A DNA stretch of 64,000 bases from positions 32,087 through 96,086 of the forward strand of contig JAMKCH010002900.1 in the NCBI GenBank assembly GCA_023653785.1, in the 5' to 3' direction. Source of the DNA: Ophioderma brevispina. Its lineage: Eukaryota > Echinodermata > Ophiuroidea > Amphilepidida > Ophiodermatidae. Below, piece by piece: positions 46,081 through 57,810 of the stretch. The position numbers and the translations under genes are program-made. Under the pieces are notes generated by a model. It did no database searches. It was not told the origin of the DNA and was given only the letters and a program-made list of their open reading frames with translations. The number at the start of each line of letters is the position of its first letter. Positions within the stretch are counted from its first letter, which is position 1.

Positions 46081-47745
46081 TTATTTGGGGAGCCCAGGAT
46101 TCGAACTAAAGGGGACCTCCTAACCTTGAAACAGGTCCTTTTGAACTCTTGAACATTCACATCACCAAAAAAAAAAAGTGAACTTTCTTACCAAAATTTG
46201 ATCTTTTATCAAAACAAAAAAGCCAAAGTTGAAAAAGTTGCGGTGCTTGTACCAATTTTGACATTACTAATAAAACACTGTTTACATGGAACCTATGTCA
46301 TATTAACAATTAAGGGTTTTGTTTTTTCGCGCGTCATGTTTTAAGCGAAATTATCTTGCTTAGTTTATCAGGTAGGCATATTTTGGTGGAGGAAAAAAGT
46401 TTGAATCGGCCCATGGCGTTTTTTACGAATTGAGATAAATAAACATTTTGGTGGTTGCTATTCAGCAATTGTAATGGTTACTATGTCCTACCATGAGCCA
46501 AATTTTATGGGAAGTGATTTTTCCATTCTTGGGCGGGAGAGAAATGCTCGTGCATCATAAAAAAAATAATTTTTTGGACCGCATTTGAATCTGTGGCAAC
46601 CAATGTTTCATTTTTCCCCTGTTATGTGGTCGGGTGAGAACCGAGTTCAGGTAAAAAATTACTCGGCAAGTGGTTTTCAGGGGGTGGCCACTTGGACCCC
46701 CCCTTATGTACCAATGGGAGTGCCAAAGACCTTATGCACTTATAGAACTTAAAGTGTTAATTTGTCCAATTATTTACCGTACTAGGAAATTTCTTTTCAG
46801 TGAAAATTTGCTTATCTTAATGAAAATTGTCCATCTTTGGCGAAAAAACTCCCCTTCATTTGTTAGAGAAAATTATTATTTAGTGAGAATGGGCCACTTG
46901 TAGTTGTTTACACTTCACCTCTAATTCTTAATGATAGATTTGATGTAAGTGCTAAAAAACAGACCTTCAGCATTGCCTGTATCGAAAACCACCTGTTTGT
47001 GAAACCACCAGGAAACAAAAATCAGTAAATGTGATTTCAGTGTTTGTAATATTCTATCACTATCAATTGAATGTTTGATTAGCTTGAATAGAAAATTGCA
47101 TTTGGGTGGGTGTTAAAAAGGTTAACATGGTAAATTTAGTTTTACCAAAAGTTCTAAAAATCTCCATGTTTAAAATGTTAACACTGGAACTTTGCCATAT
47201 CTTTTTTTAAAATTTAATTGAATAATAATTCAAAGGGCATGATCAAACCTGGTTTGTAATATTATGTAAATATGTTTGTTGGATGGCTATATGATAATAG
47301 TGGATTTCTGCATGTTTAAAAGAATGTTGATTTTATTGTGTGTATCACAGGTACGGAGTAGATAAGGCAAATAATCATTCTCCCTAACATGTACTCACTT
47401 TCATACATTACTTAAATTTGTGACACCATTGAAATGTGGGCACAGACCGTAGCAAATTCAAGTTTAAAATTATTGTCATTCTTAGGGGAAAATTTTCAGC
47501 AACTTGAATGTTGCAGTGGTGGACCAAAGTGTTGTATGGTGCATACCATTTTGAATGTAGGAATTTCACTTGAATTTATGGCTTATGTATTTGCACAACG
47601 AAACGAACCAGTGCACCTATTTGCTTCACACTTTATGCTGTCACGTACACCTTGTACATGATAGTAATCCAAGGGTTACACTGAGCCATAATTTCTTTGT
47701 TGTGCAAAATACAATAAGCCAAGTGTGCAGACTTAGCCGTTAAAT
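46081..47745. other. No gene recognised
   Basis: AT-rich DNA. A GTTCGAATCC word at about 46092 (minus) recalls a tRNA B box, but the stems do not pair. The frames at 46670-46903 and 47434-47661 are unsupported. Confidence 0.45.
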
Positions 47746-47749
47746 TGCA

Positions 47750-48250
47750 GGAACTTCACTTTCTAGGTGGGGACTCATTTGTGTTGTGGGGCCGCATTGC
47801 ATTGTGGGGATTAACTTACTATTGCTGGCAGACTTCATTTGAATTGTGCCCTCCGACTTCAATTGTGTTGTAGGGAATTCATATTTGATGCAGACTTCAT
47901 TTGCACTGTGAAGACCTATTTGGTGTTGTGACATATTTTGCATTGGGCCGGGACTTCACATGAATTGTGCAGACTTCATTTAGTCATGTTTGGGGACTTC
48001 ACTTTGATATTTGTGGGAGACTTCACTTGTATAGTTGAAAGGACCACATTTTATATTGCAATACTTTTTCTGACTATGAACTTCAATATACAGAGGGGCA
48101 GTTCATTGCATTGTGGAGGTTTGTACATTGTACTGCTGAGGACTTAATTGGCATGGTACAGACATTGCATGGAGGCTTTACTTTGTATTGTAAGACCTAC
48201 ATGCTTGTGGGACTCTGCATTCTGGCACTTCTTTGCAGGAATTCCAATTT
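47750..48250 (+). repeat. Degenerate minisatellite, ~25-bp GACTTCA-TTTG-ATTGTG unit
   Basis: Units such as GCAGACTTCATTTGAATTGT (about 47829), GCAGACTTCATTTGCACTGT (47891), GGGACTTCACATGAATTGTG (47949) and GCAGACTTCATTTAGTCATG (47970) recur for about 500 bases, ending in GACATTGCATGGAGGC-type variants. Fifteen or more units are discernible, all different. The frames here are repeat-driven. Confidence 0.8.
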
Positions 48251-48412
48251 GCATGTGACAGATTTCTCATGGGATATCTTTCTCCAATTCCAAACTGTTT
48301 CAAGAGTCCTTATCAAGAAAAAATTAAAAAAGCCAATCTCAGTTAAAAAATCTGCAAAAATCCTTGCTGGCTCAATATAATTATAGTAATAAAATCTTAT
48401 TGGTCAAGAGGG

Positions 48413-48573
48413 TTAAAGGTGATTGTTCTGATCATCAAATAGGGCAGTGCATCTGGGCATTATCTAGCACAGAAACAACAAGTTTGTTTCTCACGGTACG
48501 TGATAGTCAGTGTTACAAGTGTTCAGGGCTCTCATATCAGTAGAGAACACGAAAATCAAAACAACCACTTTAA
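48413..48573. mobile_element. MITE family D, short copy
   Basis: The left end is TTAAAGGTGATTGTTCTGAT and the right end on the opposite strand is TTTAAAGTGGTTGTTTTGAT. It shares ACAAGTTTGTTTCTCACG and AGTAGAGAACAC with the longer copies. It is an internally deleted, 160-bp version. Confidence 0.8.
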
Positions 48574-50630
48574 ATCTAGATTGTTTCACTGTCAAATCTT
48601 CGTGAATAATTGTACCACAAAGGCAGCACGAAGGAAGATAGGTAGGGCAGTATTTTATTCTTCCGCAAAAACTTGGTGGTTTTTGCCAATTGAACAAATA
48701 CCTTAGACCCAAGTAACAAACCTCATCTAACCATTCAGTGATCAGACTGATCATTTGTAATCTAATCAATAAATTAATTATGAAAAGTAAGTCTTTAAAA
48801 TCCTATAATATAAATCACCTATAATGTAAAACAGTACACTCTAGAACACCTTTAAATTGCCTTATTTACTGCTATTGATTTTCTATAAATTTATAAATTT
48901 ATGTATTTTTGTCTTTATTAATGTGAGTTGTGTTTTGGTGAAATAAATGGTGACGACAAAGGACGTCTTATTTTTATATCTATTTTGTACTCGTGTGATT
49001 CAAAACTTCAAATATTATTGTCGCATTATATCAGGGATATAAATAATCGGGACATGTCACTCGATTAAGACAGTAGAAGCATGCATGTGGCTTGCAGATC
49101 GGTGGTCATCCGTGGCACTGTTGAGAGATTTTAAGATTGATACAAAACTTGTTAACCTAACAAATAGGAATCTTGAGGACTAAAAATGTAGATGTGAAGA
49201 TTTCTGTTCAGAGATAGTATATCGTCAATTAGTGGCACAAATAAATAGCTTAGTGTGTTTTGCGCCTGAGCCATGTACATTGATGCCTCTATTTAGAATT
49301 AGAGATAAAGATAGGATTTGTGTTTTGCATACTAATATTGTGTCATATTGGATGGGCACGTCCAATATTTTGAGAGTGGAGCCGGCGCAGACTACCAATA
49401 AAACACATCATATCTTTTTCTCATTCTTACCTTAATTTTGGTTGTTTAATCACCGAAAATGATTTTTATTTCAATAATATTAGTTAAAAGGGGCAAAAAA
49501 TATTCCCCGATGTCAAAAATGAACAACCCGTACTAGCTGCGTGCAAGGTGTACAACTTATTACACTTTGCCGAAAAACTTGCGCAACAACACACTTTCAA
49601 TATCGCTCAAACAAGATAGGCAACAACCAATGGATATTGGCGTGTTGCTACTAAACCCCACCCACTGAATAAGAATGAGATCTTGTTTCATCCCCCACAC
49701 ATGCTATCAAACCCACAATTTTGATATTACACAAAACGTTCAGTAACAACCGAACACAAAAAATTTTTTCCCTGCCAAAAGTATTACATACGTAAGTATT
49801 ACAGAAGGGGACTATGAAATGCGCAGTATTTGGATGGATGGATGTAGTAGGACATTCCACAGTTGAATAGCAATTTTAGCAAATGGTTGGATAGTGTGTT
49901 GGGTGTCCCACGGTTGGCCAATTTATTTACTGGCAACTGGGAAATCCTCTGTACAGTGTAAAAAATGTCAAACTTGTCGGATTTCAGTAACACTGATTAA
50001 AAATCTCCCATTTTTAATTTCACTGAATCCCAACCCAAATTGGGATACACTGTTAATGGATGTGGGTGTGCATGCATGTGTGGTGTGATGATTGAGGTCA
50101 TGTCAAGTTGCCAACAAGATCAAAGGACAAAAAAGACAGTTCACTGAACGTATGTGTTGTCTGCGATCAATGGTTTGGAATAGGGAAAGGTCAAATGAGG
50201 TCACCAGGGTGCACATGAGGGCACCAACCCTTGGACCCGACCCAATAACCATTGCATGAAAATTGTCCGTGAAAATTGATTGACATATGTGAACCACCAA
50301 ACAATTTGATAAATCTGGACATTTTGGGGCATGACCTCTGACATCTGATGACCCCACTTGTGAGATGTATAACCTGTGTTAACACTACCCAATGCCCATT
50401 ACATGCCGAGTGACATGTTTCACACTTACCAAATGACCTTACATGCAAGTGACATGAAAATGTGTGTACGTATAACAATGGGCAATTATGTTTAGGGTTA
50501 AACATTTGGGTCAACATATTACCACAGACCACTACTAAAGCATTCCCTATGTGCCCTCTTGCACAGGGGAGGGGAAAGAAAACCCAAATTGTCAACTCCG
50601 CATGGTGTGACATGTTAAACAGAAAAATCT
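48574..50630. other. No gene recognised
   Basis: AT-rich non-coding DNA. No splice-bordered exon, RNA gene or terminal repeats were seen. The 160-codon minus frame at 50191-50673 has no domain and no splice borders. Confidence 0.45.
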
Positions 50631-50964
50631 TTAAAGGCGCATTTTGTGATTCCAGCCCCTTCTGTTTATTCATTGTTTCCGATATATCCTTTAGAAAAGC
50701 TTCTTCACACTTTTTTAGCTATCCCGACTTTGGCAGTTTTTTGTGTTTTAATGATCCAAAATGCTTGTTTCCCACGGTCCCCTAGGCCACTGTGCTATAT
50801 TTTGTCCGCTTACGACAAAAATTTCAATTTTACAGACACGACCCAATTTGCACGTAAGATTTGGCACACCAGGATTATTAATGGTACCGTTAAGATGATA
50901 TGAAAATCCAAATTTTTGAGGTAAGTCGGGGGGACGAGGTTGTGGAATCACGAAATGCCCCTTG
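50631..50964. mobile_element. MITE family E
   Basis: The left end is TTAAAGGCGCATTTTGTGAT followed by TCC. The right end on the opposite strand is TCAAGGGGCATTTCGTGATT followed by CC. About 330 bp, non-coding. Single ends of the same type occur near 28557 (AAAAGAGCATTTCGTGATCC) and 52594 (GAGGCATTTCGTGATTCC). Confidence 0.82.
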
Positions 50965-51112
50965 ACACAAATATTCTGATTTTTAAATTTTGTCAAGGAA
51001 TATTTTCTTATTCCAAAACTGTTGGAAAACTGAAGATCAACCCCACTGTAGGGTTTTTAAAATATTTCTAAAGTTAATACAAGATGAGAATTGTCGTATC
51101 CCTAACGTCCCC

Positions 51113-51475
51113 TTAAAGGCATGACTCGGAGATTTTCCGATGATGGCGCACCAATTTTTCAAATTGTGTTTTTGTCATATACATAATGCTTGTCTAATAC
51201 TATCACAATCACACTGTGTGAAATAATTAAACTCAATCGAGACATATAGAAATTGCACATTGTTAATGACTTCCGGATCCAAAATTTTGTTATACACGGT
51301 ATCCTTTGGCACGTGTTTACACGTACATAAATGTTTACTTTACTGCACAAAAACGAAAATCAGATTCATCTCTAACTTGGGAGTAAGCATTTTAGGTGAC
51401 TATTCTTTAGTTCCAGATGACTATTTTTAATTACTACACAACATATATTTCGAAATCGTCTGAGTCCAGCCTTTT
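51113..51475. mobile_element. MITE family A, copy 3
   Basis: It is bounded by TTAAAGGCATGACTCGGAGA and, on the other strand, AAAAGGCTGGACTCAGACGA. The interior CATAATGCTTGTCTAATACT and AACTCAATCGAGAC match copies at 10204 and 35281, and CTTCCGGATCC is shared with the 35-kb copy. Confidence 0.85.
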
Positions 51476-52806
51476 CACTGCAGTTAAAAAAAATGCACTT
51501 TTGAACAGATCACAAGCGAACCCCCTGCCTTGTGTTTGGGGAAATTGCCCTTAGATCTAACAATTAAGAAAAATAAATGCTAACCTCCCTTTTGCGGTGA
51601 TCGTCAGATTTCCTCTAGGACATTAGGATAGTATTATTCAGGAGGCAGGTTTCTCCTCTTCATATTGTGGCCAAAATTTATATTTCAGTTTTATAGGTTA
51701 GGACATCACAGAGAATCACTTCCAACTTGTTGACAGATTGTCAGTGTCGTATTTCCACTTGAGGGCGCCATTGAAGTTTGTACAGGGTAAAATTCTAAAT
51801 TGATATTGGGTGATTGTGTGCAAAAACCTGACCTGTCTTGCTCTCGTCGAAGGATTTCAGAAAATGTAGAGTTTGTCCTACCTGAATTTCAGGAGTTATT
51901 ATCAACAAGGTCAAAGGTCAATTTTGATTCTTAGATGGTCAAAAATGCAAAAAATTGCACGGATTTCGATGAAATTGGTCGGGTCTAATGATGCGTTTTA
52001 AACCAATCCAATTCCAGAGCAGAATACTTTGCCCTATCCAGGATTACTTCTTCTATGGTAACACCCTAATATGTAGGCCTGACCAATACTGTCTCAATGA
52101 CAACTGATTTGCATTCACGTTTTTCATCCATTTGTCCAACACTATAAAGCTATATATCTAATTCCAGTTCTGACTCCAGAGGCCAGGTTCCCAGTTCCGT
52201 AAAATGGCCAAATTCCTAGAGGTTGTGCCTGTGTCGTCATCAACCGTAATGCTGAACTCTGTTCAACAGGTTAAATCAGAAAACGCTGTTATTGCACCAT
52301 GTTATGGGTATACAAAAACCAAGATTTCCCAAGGTTGCACGCAACATTAAATAGAATGGACTGCATTACGGTATCGCGACACCTGTTCGATTCCTTTGTT
52401 CCTAGCCAATCGATTTAAAAAGAGGCCACAACCTCTATAGAAAGTTTACACTTTGCCAAACAGCATAGTAAACAAAATTGCAGATTTGGAAGAGTGATTA
52501 AACCAATCACAAACAGGTATATTCAGGTCACAAAAAAGTGCATAAATTCTGATATAAGAGAAAGGAGAAATCTTTCCAGACTCCATCAATGTGTTTGAGG
52601 CATTTCGTGATTCCAATGAGATGTTACGCTCATGGCAGGTTGTCCATTAATGCGATTACAAATTTTATAAATCTCTACCCAAAACAATGGCGATGGTGTT
52701 TCTACACGATTCCTATTGTGTATTTTTTGTTTGTAATGCCCACTATGTTTTGCGAAACAGACCTAAAGGGATACAATAAATAACTATTAAAAGAAAGAGG
52801 GCGAGA
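51476..52806. other. No gene recognised; one DR1 motif
   Basis: AGGTCA-A-AGGTCA occurs at 51908-51920. A single family E MITE end lies near 52594. The frames are short. Confidence 0.45.
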
Positions 52807-55295
52807 CGTTTATCTATAGGTAGCTATTGAACCGTCCAACTCACTAGATTCAAACAAGATCAAACACAATTCTTGTTTTTTTTATCATTAAAATAATAAA
52901 ACGAGTTTTGAATATCACTACTAATTAAAAGAACCAAAAATCAATTTATTATACCCGGCTTATTTTAATCATTTGAAAAATTTTGCCACTCACAAATATA
53001 AAAGTAGATGCCTCTAGTACTTTTCCGCAGGTATTGGCATTGAATGAGGGATGTGCAGACGTGCAGTGGCCACGCTTGTTATCTATTGAAACGTTTTGTC
53101 CGATATAGAAAAAATCAAGTCAACGTAAACGCATTTTAATAGCTACATACATTCTGGCGAATCGTATTTGCTTCAATGGTATTCATGTAACATGTGAGTT
53201 GGATGGCACTGACTTTTTTGAGCGCCCGTGTTTCGGATACGAAGGAACACAAAAGTCACTTGCACTCACTCTATTTAAGCGAACATAATGGCCTAAAAAA
53301 ATATCAGACATAATGAAAAGGATCCCTACTGAAATCACTTCCACAAGTTTGAAACAATTGGATGTGTTCATTCGGTAAAAACAGTAAAAGTTCCAGAGGG
53401 GAGGTGTATTCTTTGGCACTTTCGGAAAAGATTCTGACACTTACGCCGGCAACATGCGAAGAATGACATTTACCAAACTTGAAAAGCATGGTGTCATCAG
53501 TTCACAGACTATTGCTATTAAATATGTTCTAATCCGGCTAATCCAATTTTTCACTTGCCATATCAATATCTTCTACAAGCCTAAAGTACATGCCTGAATC
53601 CTGGTCCCTGAAATGCTATTTGATTGTGTCCACAAAACTATGCTAATAGATACAACTTTAAATTCTTTCAGGGATGTCCAACAACCTTTGTTTCGTGTTC
53701 AGAAATTTGCTACAAACTGCCACCTTCCCCTCTGGAACTCTTCCTGTTTTTACTGTTTTTACAAGAATGTAAACTCCAAATTGTTTTCAAAGTTTGGAAG
53801 TGATTTCAGTAAGGGTCCTTTTCATATGTCTGATATTTGTTTATGCCATTATGTCGCTTTAATAATGAAGTCCAGATTATCTTAGTTCGTTCATGAAACA
53901 GGTGAAATCAGCCACAGATTCTGCCCCTCATCCCACCTAATCGATGCTTTCCTACCAAAGTAATGGGCCTACATCTTCGAATGTTTTATCGTGTTGAGAT
54001 TACCAGTAGAGTTCCGGACTGCAGGAATTTGGAACAATGATTCTTGACTATCTGTGGCCGAATCCTTTGCGATTTTTTTTTTTACTTTCCAGACTGATTT
54101 TGGGAAAGACGTTTCCTGATTGCCAAGAAAGACAACTTATTATCCCCAGCGAGATCAAAAGTTTAATGACCTTTGTTAACTTTGTGTCCGTGAGTGGGAA
54201 TATTCAATGTCAATTTACAAATAGTATGGTTCTTATCGATAATAATAATTACAGATGGTCAAATTAGATGGATATATTTAACTTAACAATCGAAAAGTCG
54301 GGTCATAACAATGTTTGCAAAACGTAACGAGTGTTAAACAAATTGCATCAAAAAGAAATGTTAATGATTTTAAAAACATATCCATACGACAGAAAATACC
54401 CAATCCAATTAAAAACTGCCAACGTTCTTCCAATCTAGAAAAGGATGATACGTTTATATCTACGAGCGGCCATTGTATACTATCCTTGTGTTTTCCCCAA
54501 ATATTAGAGCGATTAAATTAATATGCTAAAATCACCATGATAATTTTACTGAATAAATATAAAAAATCGTTCGACATCTTATCGTAATCCAAACACAGTG
54601 TTCCTCAAATATACTAGCCAGAGAGGGTACAATGTCTGCTGCTTCACTGAATTCCGCAAGGTCCTTCTTTGTGCATTGTTGCTGCAGTCCAGCATTGGGC
54701 AGAGCAGAATGTTCCATTGTCTGGTGCAGTTCCGTAATCCACAGGTGGTCCTATCTCTTGCCAGGTGCCCCCCCCACTTCTGCAAGGAATCTTAGATCGC
54801 CGTTCTGTCGTTCGCCCATATTGGCCAATAATTGAATTTAGTTGATAAATCAGTAGCATGAAGCGACTATATGGGATTTTCCTTGCGATAAACTGTTGGT
54901 CATATGGCGTCTCGTCATAAATAGTTTGAAATTTATCTCCAGTAAATGCAATATGGTTATTTTTAATTCTATCAGAATCAAATAAAATATTGTTCCATTA
55001 TTTTATTATTTTATTATATCGATGATGTGCTAAATACACCATCTTAATCTTACCATTTTATATTGTTTTGCTGTGCATACAGCAACAATTTTCTCAATGA
55101 AACATTAAACTAACGCAGATTTGATCACAATTGCATGCAGGAGGTTACGATTGGTCAAGCAAACAAATGGGTATTAACACGTGCCACCCAAAGAAAGTTT
55201 TAAGTGGAATGCCTTACCAACCCGCCAAATACCCAATATGTGGTCCGGGATTATTGTCGATGATACAAATGTATAGTTATACAACCACATTTCTT
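52807..55295 (+). repeat. 2.49-kb tandem duplication, unit A
   Basis: It starts CGTTTATCTATAGGTAGCTA and is collinear with 55296-57810 over its whole length. Landmarks include ACTTTTCCGCAGGTATTG, GTGCAGTGGCCACGCTTGT, TCCAGAGGGGAGGTG, CCTCTGGAACTCTTCCTGTT, GAGCGGCCATTGTATACT and ACCAACCCGCC. Both units hold an internal inverted repeat. No gene is recognised inside. A minus-strand frame near 54579-54859 (for example ALPNAGLQQQCTKKDLAEF) is only partly preserved in unit B. Confidence 0.92.
53265..53880. repeat. Inverted repeat inside unit A
   Basis: The left arm (about 53265-53430) contains AGACATAATGAAAAGGATCC, ACTTCCACAAGTTTGAAACA and TTCCAGAGGGGAGG. The right arm (about 53695-53880) contains their complements: CCCCTCTGGAACTCTTCC, AAGTTTGGAAGTGATTTC and GGGTCCTTTTCATATGTCTG. 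The arms are about 170 bases each with a spacer of about 260 bases. Unit B has the same at about 55745-55890 and 56170-56340. Confidence 0.8.
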
Positions 55296-57810
55296 CGTTT
55301 ATCATAGGTAGCTATTGAACCGTCAACTCCTAGATCAACAAGATCAAACACACTTCTTTGTCATTAAAATAATAACGAGTTTGAATATCACGTACTAATT
55401 AGAAAGAACCAAAAATCAATTATTCTACTCCCTGCTTATTTACTCATTTGAAATTTTGCACTCACATATAAAAGTAGTACCTCTAGTACTTTTCCTAATG
55501 TATTGTCTTGAATGATGGGATGTTGCAGACAGTGCAGTGGCCACGGCTGTCTATTGCAACGTGTTTGTCCGATAGAGAAAAAATTCAGTCACTAACGCAG
55601 TTTAATAGCTACATAACTTCCTGGCTAATCGTATTTGCTTCAATTGGTATTACAATGTAACAGGGAAAGGTTGGATGTAACTGACTTTTGAGCGCCCCCG
55701 TGTTTTGGATCCGAAGGAACACAAAAGTCATTGCCCTCACTCTATTTAAAGCGACATATGCATAAAAAAATTATTCAGACATAATGAAAAGGACCCTTCG
55801 GAAATCAAACTTCCACAAGGGGTTTGAAAACAATTTGGGATGTTTACATTCGTAAAAAACAGGAAAGTTTCCAGAGGGGAGGTGGTTAGTTCGTGGCAAT
55901 TTCTGGAAACAATGCTGATTACTGCCAGCATTTACCAAACTCAACTTGAAAAGTCACTGTCACCAGCTCACCGACCATTGATATTATATGGCTAATCCCG
56001 CTATCCTTTTTCGTCCTGCCAGATCAATATCTTACTACCAGCCTAAAGTACAATGCCGCCTGAATCCTGGTCTGAAATGCTTTTTTTGAATTGTGTCACA
56101 ACCATGCTATAGGATACTGTAAATTCTGTCGGGATGTGAACAACCTTGTGTTTTCTGTTCCAGAACTTGCCACAAGCTGCCACCATTCCCCTCTGGAACT
56201 CTTCCTGTTTTTTTACTGTTTTTTAACAGATGTAACATCCAATTGTTTTTTCAAGTTGTGGAGTGATTTAGTAAGGGTTCCTTTTCATTATGGTCTGAAT
56301 ATTGTTTATGCCATTAATTCGCTTTAATAATGAAGTCCAGATTACTTAGTTCGTTCATAAACCAGGTGAATCACAGTCACATATTCGGCCGTCCTCTCCC
56401 AACTATCGATGCTGTCTACCAAGTAGGGGGGCCTACATCTTCTGAATGTTTATCGTGTTTGAGATTTACCAGGTATAGGTTCCGGACTTCAGGAATTTGG
56501 ACATGATTCTTGCACTATCGTGCACAACTCCTTGAATATTTTTTTTTTAACTTTCCATATGATTTTGGAAAGAACATTTCTGATTGCCAATAAATAAAAG
56601 CTTCTTATCCCCAAGCGATATCAAATAAGTTTATGACCTTTGGTTAACGTTGGGTGTCCGTGAGTGATATTCAAAATGATCAATTAAAATAGTATGGTCT
56701 TATCGATAATAAATAATAATAAAGATGTCAATTAATTGATATATTTTAACCTTAACAATCGAAAAGTCTTGGTCATAACAATGGTGGCAATAACGGTTGT
56801 TAAACCAAATTGCACAAGAAAGAATGTTATATTTAAACCTAAGCCATAACGACGGAAAATATCCCAAATCAATTAAACGGCCAAGTTATTCCAATCTAGA
56901 AAAGTGATGATACTGTTATATTTCCTAACTAGCGGCCATTGTATACTCTCCTGGTGTTCCCCAAATATTAGAGCGAATTAAATTACTATGCGTAAATAAC
57001 ATGATAATATTACGGAATAATATAAAAGAATCGTTCGACTCTATCGTATCCCACACAGTGGTTCTCAATAATGATATCCAGAGATGGATACAATGTCTGG
57101 CTGCTTCCTGGAATTCCGCAAGGTCGCTTCTTTGTGCATTGTTGCTCCAACCATGTCAACAGTGGGCAGACCAGATGATGTTCCATTGTCTGGTGTCAGT
57201 TCCGTAATCACAGTAGTGTCCTGAACTGCTTCCAGGTAGCCCCCCCAAGCCCCAAGCCCCCACCCACTTCTGCAAGGAAATCTTAGATCGCCGGTTCTGT
57301 CGTTCGCCATATATGGCATAATTGAATTTTTGATAAAATCTTATCATGAACGACTATATGGTGATTTTTCTGCGTAACTGTTGGTCTTGCATTCTGCTTC
57401 TAAATAGTTTGAAATTTATCTCTCAAGTGAATGCAATATGGTTATTGTTAATTGATTCAAATCAAATAAATTACTTTTCCATATTATTTTTGAATTAATA
57501 GATGATGTGACAAATACATCTGAAACTTACCATTTATATTGTTTGCTGACAATAAAGCAACAATGTTCTCAAATGAAAACATTAAACTAACGCAGATTTG
57601 ATCAACATTGCAATGCAGGGAGGTTACGAATTGGTTCAAGGCAAACAAATTTGGTATTAACCTGCCAACAAAAGAAATGTTTCTAGTGGAATGCCCTTAC
57701 CAACCCGCCCAATACAAATAATTGTTCCGGGATTATTGTAGATGATCAACTGTAGTAAACCAAAACCAAAAAAAAATTACAACCAATTTCTTTTCTTCGT
57801 GCTTCTTAAT
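55296..57810 (+). repeat. 2.49-kb tandem duplication, unit B
   Basis: It starts CGTTTATCATAGGTAGCTAT directly at the end of unit A and keeps the same order throughout. Differences from unit A are dominated by one-base insertions and deletions, with fewer substitutions. Confidence 0.92.

Noticed and set aside
46085..46165. tRNA-like stretch on the minus strand with AGTTCGAATCC
   Set aside because: The B-box-like word is present, but the T stem does not pair, no A box lies at the right distance and no acceptor stem can be formed.
50191..50673. 160-codon minus frame
   Set aside because: Unremarkable composition, no domain, no exon borders, and partly inside a MITE.
54579..54859. Overlapping minus frames (ALPNAGLQQQCTKKDLAEF) in tandem unit A
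   Set aside because: They looked coding-like, but unit B keeps only parts in other frames, and no domain or splice borders support a gene.
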